Shown here: one piece after another, positions 57,201 through 64,000 of the stretch
How positions within the stretch are numbered: position 1 is the stretch's first letter
Layout: each line of letters begins with the position of its first letter
Assembly (NCBI GenBank): GCA_021234155.1
Contig: JAJEKV010000018.1
Span: 21,187,252-21,251,251, forward strand
Origin: Isoetes taiwanensis
Taxonomy: Eukaryota > Streptophyta > Lycopodiopsida > Isoetales > Isoetaceae
Reading direction: 5' to 3'
DNA length: 64,000 nt
Made by a program: the position numbers and the translations under genes
Notes under the pieces: generated by a model
Database searches by the model: none
Told to the model about the DNA's origin: nothing
The model's input: only the letters and a program-made list of their open reading frames with translations

Positions 57201-60200
57201 AAGGCGGAGATATCCACGCCTACAAAGTGTGCATGTATGGCTAAAGTTTTGCCCAACGGATGTGTGGTGAGTTGGTATAGGCCTAGTAATGCCAAAATAA
57301 ATGTGCATTTGGTGGGGGTTCAAACCCGGCGGTGTATGTTTATATTTGGGAGTTGGTTTTCGGGTTATCGGCCATGATCCCCGGCGTGGTAGAACTTGTG
57401 CCTATCGTGTCCTCCACTTTGGTTGCCTTGACCCGGTGGTGGGATATTTCTAGCTTATACAAGATGATATTCTAGTGACAAGACTAGTCTAGCTGGACCA
57501 AAAATAAAAATACAAAAATTTCCGTGACTTCCTAAGGGGGAGATATCACGCCTACAAAGTGTGCATGTATGGCTAAAGTTTTGCCCAGCGGATGTGTGGT
57601 GAGTTGGTATAGGCCTAGTAATGCCAAAATAAATGTGCATTTGCTCGGGGGTTCAAACCCGGCCAGTGTATGTTTATATTTGGGAGTTGGTTACTTGGGG
57701 TTATCTGGCCATGATCCGGCGTGGTAGAACTTGTGCCTATCGTGTCCTCCACTTTGGTTGCCTTGACCTAAAGTAGGATATTTCTAGCTAGTAGTACACA
57801 AGATGATATTCTAGTGACAAGACTAGTCTATTTGGACCAAAATAAAAATACAAAAATTTCCGTGACTTCCTAAGGCGGGAGATATCACGCCTACAAAGTG
57901 TGCATGTATGGCTAAAGTTTTGCCCAGCGGATGTGTGGTGAGTTGGTATAGGCCTAGTAATGCCAAAATAAATGTGCATTGGTGGGGGTTCAAACCCGGC
58001 GGTGTATGTTTATATTTGGGAGTTGGTTCTTGGGGTTATCGGCCATGATCCCCGGTCGTGGTAGAACTTGTGCCTATCGTGTCCTCCACTTTTGGTTGCC
58101 TTGGCCGTGATAGGATATTTCTAGCTAGTGACAAGATGATATTCTAGTGACAAGACTAGTCTAGCTGGACCAAAATAAAAATACAAAAATTTCCGTGACT
58201 TCCTAAGGGGGGAGATATCCTGCCTACAAAGTGTGCATGTATGGCTAAAGTTTTGCCCAACGGATGTGTGGTGAGTTGGTATAGGCCTAGTAATGCCAAA
58301 ATAAATGTGCATTTGGTGGGGGTTCAAACCGGCGGTGTATGTTTATATTTGGGAGTTGGTTTTTCGGGTTATCTGGCCATGATCCCGGCGTGGTAGAACT
58401 TGTGCCTATCATGTCCTCCACTTTGGTTGCCTTTGCCGGCGATAGGATATTTCTAGCTAATACATACAAGATGATATTCTAGTGACAAGACTAGTCTATT
58501 TGGACCAAAAATAAAAAAAATAAAAATTTCCGTGACTTCCTAAGGGGAGATATCACGCCTACAAAGTGTGCATGTATGGCTAAAGTTTTGCCCAGCGGAT
58601 GTGTGGTGAGTTGGTATAGGCCTAGTAATGCCAAAATAAATGTGCATTTGGTCGGGGGGTTCAAACCCGGCCGGTGTATGTTTATATTTGGGAGTTGGTT
58701 CTTTGGGGTTATCGACCATGATCCCGGCGTGGTAGAACTTGTGCCTATACGTGTCCTCCACTTTGGTTGCCTTGACCAAGCGGTAGGATATTTCTAATTA
58801 TACGTACAAGATGATATTCTAGTGACAAGACTAGTCTAGCTGGACCAAAAATAAAAAATATAAAAATTTCGTGACTTCCTAAGGCGGGGAGATATCCCGC
58901 CTACAAAGTGTGCATGTATGGCTAAAGTTTTGCCCAACCGGATGTGTGGTGAGTTGGTATAGGCCTAGTAATGCCAAAATAAATGTGCATTTAGTCGGGG
59001 GTTCAAACCCGGCGGTGTATGTTTTATATTTGGGAGTTGGTTCGGGGTTATTGGCCATGAACGTGGTAGAACTTGTGCTATACATGTTTCCACCTTGCCC
59101 CGGCGGTAGGATATTTCTAGCTAGTCCAAGATGATATTCTAGTGACCAAAAACTAAAAATGGACCAAAAATAAAAATACAAAATTTCCGTGACTTCCTAA
59201 GGGGAGATATCCCGCCTACAAAGTGTGCATGTATGGCTAAAGTTTTGCCCAGCGGATGTGTGGTGAGTTGGTATAGGCCTAGTAATGCCAAAATAAATGT
59301 GCATTTGCTTGGGGGTTCAAACCCGGCCGGTGTATGTTTATATTTGGGAGTTGGTTCTTGGGGTTATCGACCATGATCCCCGGCGTGGTAGAACTTGTGC
59401 CTATCTTGTCCTCCACTTTGGTTGCCTTGGCTAGTCCGGGGATATTTCTAGCTAGTGCATACAAGATGATATTCTAGTGACAAGACTAGTCTAGCTTGGA
59501 CCAAAAATAAAAAAAATACAAAATTTCCGTGACTTCCTTCCTAAGGGGGGAGATATCACCGCCTACAAAGTGTGCATGTATGGCTAAGTTTTGCCCAACG
59601 GATGTGTGGTGAGTTGGTATAGGCCTAGTAATGCCAAAATAAATGTGCATTTGCTTGGTCGGGGGGTTCAAACCCGGCGGTGTATGTTTATATTTGGGAG
59701 TTGGTATTTTGGGGTTATCTGACCATGATCCCAGGCGTGGTAGAACTTGTGCCTATCGTGTCCTCCACTTTGGTTGCCTTGACCGGCAGTAGGATATTTC
59801 TAGCTAGTCTGTACAGGATGATATTCTAGTGACAAGACTAGTCTAGCTGTACCAAAAATAAAAAATACAAAAATTTCCGTGACTTCCTAAGGCGGGAGAT
59901 ATCCTGCCTACAAAGTGTGCATGTATGGCTAAAGTTTTGCCCAGCGGATGTGTGGTGAGTTGGTATAGGCCTAGTAATGCCAAAATAAATGTGCATTTGC
60001 TGGGGGTTCAAACCCGGCGGTGTATGTTTATATTTGGGAGTTGGTTCTTTGGGGTTATCGGCCATGATCCCAGGCGTGGTAGAACTTAAGCCTATACGTG
60101 TCCTCCACTTTGGTTGCCTTGACCGGCAGTAGGATATTTCTAGCTAGTATGTACAAGATGATATTCTAGTGACAAGACTAGTCTAGCTGGACCATAAACA

Positions 60201-63200
60201 AAAATACAAAAATTTCAAAAGTGACTTCTAAAGGCGGGAGATATCCTGCCTACAAAGTGTGCATGTATGGCTAAAGTTTTGCCTAACGGATGTGTGGTGA
60301 GTTGGTATAGGCCTAGTAATGCCAAAATAAATGTGCATTTGGTCGGGGGTTCAAACCCGGCCAGTGTATGTTTATATTTGGGAGTTGGTTTACTCGGGTT
60401 ATCTGACCATGATCCCCGGCGTGGTAGAACTTGTGCCTATACGTGTCCTCCACTTTGGTTGCCTTGACCCGGCGGTGGGATATTTCTAGCTAGTGCGTAC
60501 AAGATGATATTCTAGTGACAAGACTAGTCTATTTGGACCAAAAATAAAAAATACAAAAATTTCCGTGACTTCCTAAGGCGGGAGATATCACGCCTACAAA
60601 GTGTGCATGTATGGCTAAAAGTTTTGCCCAAGCGGATGTGTGGTGAGTTGGTATAGGCCTAGTAATGCCAAAATAAATGTGCATTTGGTGGGGGTTCAAA
60701 CCCGGCGGTGTATGTTTATATTTGGGAGTTGGTTCTTTGGGGTTATCGGCCATGATCCCCGGCGTGGTAGAACTTGTGCCTATCGTGTCCTCCACTTTGG
60801 TTGTTGCCTTGACGTGTGGGATATTTCTAGCTAGTGCGTACAAGATGATATTCTAGTGACAAGACTAGTCTATTTGGACCAAAATAAAAAATACAAAAAT
60901 TTCCGTGACTTCCTAAGGGGGAGATATCCGCCTACAAAGTGTGCATGTATGGCTAAAGTTTTACCCAACGGATGTGTGGTGAGTTGGTATAGGCCTAGTA
61001 ATGCCAAAATAAATGTGCATTTGGTGGGGGTTCAAACCCGGCCGGTGTATGTTTATATTTGGGAGTTGGTTTTTGGGGTTATCACGGCCATGATCCGGCG
61101 TGGTAGAACTTGTGCCTATATCGTGTCCTCCACTTTTGGTTGCCTTGGCCGTGATGGGATATTTCTAGCTAGTCGTACAAGATGATATTCTAGTGACAAG
61201 ACTAGTCTAAATTTGGACCAAAAAAAAAAATACAAAAATTTAAAGTGACTTCCTAAAGGGGGAGATATCCGCCTACAAAGTGTGCATGTATGGCTAAAGT
61301 TTTGCCCAACGGATGTGTGGTGAGTTGGTATAGGCCTAGTAATGCCAAAATAAATGTGCATTTGGTGGGGGGTTCAACCCGGCGGTGTATGTTTATATTT
61401 GGGAGTTGGTTTCGGGTTACTCTGACCATGATCCCCGGCGTGGTAGAACTTGTGCCTATCGTGTCCTCCACTTTGGTTGCCTTGGCCGGTGAGTAGGATA
61501 TTTCTAGCTAGTGCGTACAAGATGATATTCTAGTGACAAGACTAGTCTAATTTGGACCAAAAATAAAAATACAAAAATTTCCGTGACTTCCTAAAGGCGG
61601 GAGATATCACGCCTACAAAGTGTGCATGTATGGCTAAAGTTTTGCCCAGCGGATGTGTGGTGAGTTGGTATAGGCCTAGTAATGCCAAAATAAATGTGCA
61701 TTTGGTGGGGTTCAAAAACGGCGGTGTATGTTTATATTTGGGAGTTGGTTCTTGGGGTTATATGGCCATGATCCCTGGGTGTGGTAGAACTTGTGCCTAT
61801 CGTGTCCTCCCACTTTGGTTCCCTTGACGGCGATGGGATATTTCTAGCTGGTGCGTACAAGATGATATTCTAGTGACAAGACTAGTCTATTTGGACCAAA
61901 AATAAAAAATACGTGACTTCCTGCCTACAAAGTGTGCATGTATGGCTAAAGTTTTGCCCAGCGGATGTGTGGTGAGTTGGTATAGGCCTAGTAATGCCAA
62001 AATAAATGTGCATTTCTGGGGTTCAAACCAACCGGTGTATGTTTATATTTGGGAGTTGGTTCTCTGGCCATGATCCCGGCGTGGTAGAACTTGTGCCTAT
62101 CGGTCCTCCACTTTGGTTGCCTTGACCCGGCGATAGGATATTTCTAGCTTTACAAGATGATATTCTAGTGACAAGACTAGTCTAGCTGGACCAAAATAAA
62201 AAATACAAAAATTTCCGTGACTTCCTAAGGGGGAGATATCCGCCTACAAAGTGTGCATGTATGGCTAAAGTTTTGCCCAGCGGATGTGTGGTGAGTTGGT
62301 ATAGGCCTAGTAATGCCAAAATAAATGTGCATTTGGTGGGGGTTCAAACCGGCCGGTGTATGTTTATATTTGGGAGTTGGTTCTTTGGGGTTATCTGACC
62401 ATGATCCCCGGCGTGGTAGAACTTGTGCCTATCGTGTCCTCCACTTTGGTTGCCTTGGCCGGCGTGGGATATTTCTAGCTAGTGCGTACAAGATGATATT
62501 CTAGTGACAAGACTAGTCTAATTTGGACCAAAATAAAAAATACAAAATTTTCGTGACTTCCTAAAGGCGGGAGATATCCACGCCTACAAAGTGTGCATGT
62601 ATGGCTAAAGTTTTGCCCAGCGGATGTGTGGTGAGTTGGTATAGGCCTAGTAATGCCAAAATAAATGTGCATTTGCTCGGGGTTCAAACCGGCGGTGTAT
62701 GTTTATATTTTGGGAGTTGATTCTTGGGGTTATCTGGCCATGATCCCGGCGTGGTAGAACTTGTGCCTATCGTGTCCTCCACTTTGGTTGCCTTGACCGG
62801 CGATAGGATATTTCTAGCTAGAATGCGTACAAGATGATATTCTAGTGACAAGACTAGTCTAGCTGGACCAAAAATAAAAATACAAAAATTTCCGTGACTT
62901 CTAAGGGGGAGATATCCACGCCTACAAAGTGTGCATGTATGGCTAAAGTTTTGCCCAGCGGATGTGTGGTGAGTTGGTATAGGCCTAGTAATGCCAAAAT
63001 AAATGTGCATTTGGTGGGGGGTTCAAACCCGGCCGGTGTATGTTTATATTTGGGAGTTTGGTTATTTTGGGGTTATCGGCCATGATCCCCGGCGTGGTAG
63101 AACTTGTGCCTATCACGTGTCCTCCACTTTGGTTGCCTTGACGGCGATAGGATATTTCTAGCTAGTACGTACAAGATGATATTCTAGTGACAAGACTAGT

Positions 63201-64000
63201 CTAGCTGGACCAAAAATAAAAATACAAAAATTAAAAGTGACTTCCTAAAGGCGGGAGATATCACGCCTACAAAGTGTGCATGTATGGCTAAAGTTTTGCC
63301 CAGCGGATGTGTGGTGAGTTGGTATAGGCCTAGTAATGCCAAAATAAATGTGCATTTGGTGGGGGGTTCAAACCGGCCGGTGTATGTTTATATTTGGGAG
63401 TTGGTTCTTGGGGTTATCTGGCCATGATCCCAGGCGTGGTAGAACTTGTGCCTATCACGTGTCCTCCACTTTAGTTGCCTTGGCCGTGATAGGATATTTC
63501 TAGCTAGTGCGTACAAGATGATATTCTAGTGACAAGACTAGTCTAGCTGGACCAAAAATAAAAATACAAAAATTTCGTGACTTCCTAAAGGGGGAGATAT
63601 CCACCTACAAAGTGTGCATGTATGGCTAAAGTTTTGCCCCGGATGTGTGGTGAGTTGGTATAGGCCTAGTAATGCCAAAATAAATGTGCACTTGGTTGGG
63701 GGTTCAAACCGGGCGGTGTATGTTTATATTTGGGAGTTAGTTCTTCGGGTTATCTGCCATGATCCCGAAGCGTGGTAGAACTTGTGCCTATCGTGTCCTC
63801 CACTTTGGTTGCCTTGACCGGCGATAGGATATTTCTAGCTAGTCGTACAAGATGATATTCTAGTGACAAGACTAGTCTATTTGGACCCAAAAAAAAAATA
63901 CAAAAATTTCAGTGACTTCCTAAAGGCGGGAGATATCCACGCCTACAAAGTGTGCATGTATGGCTAAAGTTTTGCCCAGCGGATGTGTGGTGAGTTGGTA

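Larger units (their letters stand above)
44354..64000 (+). repeat. ~340-bp satellite array, about 59 units, runs off the window
   Basis: Head-to-tail units, mostly 342 bp (mean about 337), each with CTAAAGTTTTGCCCA, GTTGGTATAGGCCTAGTAAT, GGTTCAAACCC, GTGGTAGAACTTGTGCCTAT, CCTCCACTTTGGTTGCCTTG and GATGATATTCTAGTGACAAG. The GGCCTAG landmark recurs from 44440 to the window end. Units up to about 50.9 kb are nearly uniform. Later ones mix GCCCAACGG and GCCCAGCGG and carry many 1-10 nt indels. Shortened units occur near 45240 and 54420. A unit near two nucleosome lengths fits a centromeric, pericentromeric or subtelomeric satellite; location unknown. Recurrent ~69-codon frames are by-products. Confidence 0.98.

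Noticed and set aside
44411-63085. Recurrent ~69-codon frames starting MAKVLP in many satellite units, and frames on the other strand
   Set aside because: They follow directly from unit sequence identity, are destroyed by indels in most units, and neither strand looks like a known protein. Treated as by-products of the satellite.
1-64000. CRISPR arrays, bacterial operons, rRNA genes
   Set aside because: No direct repeats with unique spacers, no ribosomal RNA cores, and the gene structures with introns are eukaryotic.

Overview
The window looks like a piece of a large, repeat-rich land-plant nuclear genome. It has one intact-looking gene, a plant leucine-rich-repeat (LRR) protein, plus short introns with GT-AG (one GC-AG) borders. 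There is also a plant chromovirus-type LTR retrotransposon, PPR, XS-domain, CDKC-kinase and P450 remnants, and a long satellite array. A sulfonucleotide reductase of the type without iron-sulfur cluster residues, known to me from mosses and lycophytes, hints at a seed-free plant or gymnosperm rather than an angiosperm. That placement is an inference and not firm.

Layout. 1-5.9 kb: minisatellite, (CA)n, purine/pyrimidine-biased tracts, a 0.4 kb MITE-like inverted-repeat element, and unassigned open frames. 5.9-7.9 kb (minus): two-exon gene for a secreted LRR protein with an exact 60-bp internal duplication. 9-15.2 kb: three partial copies of one dispersed repeat (block B), two of them flanking a hypothetical 183-codon ORF. 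16.8-17.9 kb: decayed PPR-DYW gene. 18.8-19.8 kb (minus): six clean 3' exons of a PAPS/APS reductase, with its 5' half not visible. 20.2-20.4 kb: XS-domain fragment.

20.9-28.2 kb is a mosaic of duplicated blocks (A1/A2, C1/C2, D1, with D2 at 43.5 kb). Each A copy holds a microRNA-like hairpin, and A2 alone carries a short LINE/SINE-type insertion with a target-site duplication. 29.1-29.4 kb: two exons resembling the MIP1-type leucine-zipper region. 30.07-35.13 kb: complete-boundary Ty3/gypsy chromovirus (minus), with nearly identical 232-bp LTRs but a multiply broken coding region. 35.9-36.2 kb: tRNA-like sequences next to a GC-rich palindrome. 39.5-41.7 kb: CDKC kinase and CYP710-like P450 remnants. 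44.35 kb to the window end: about 59 tandem units of a ~340-bp satellite with Pol III A/B-box-like motifs and signs of a seven-unit higher-order repeat.

The genes do not form a pathway. The main themes are decay, duplication and repeat growth. Two cross-cutting signals stand out: a 35-48 bp GC-rich palindrome present four times, and frequent tandem duplications of about 25-140 bp in unrelated sequences. No search could be run, so family calls rest on motif reading.
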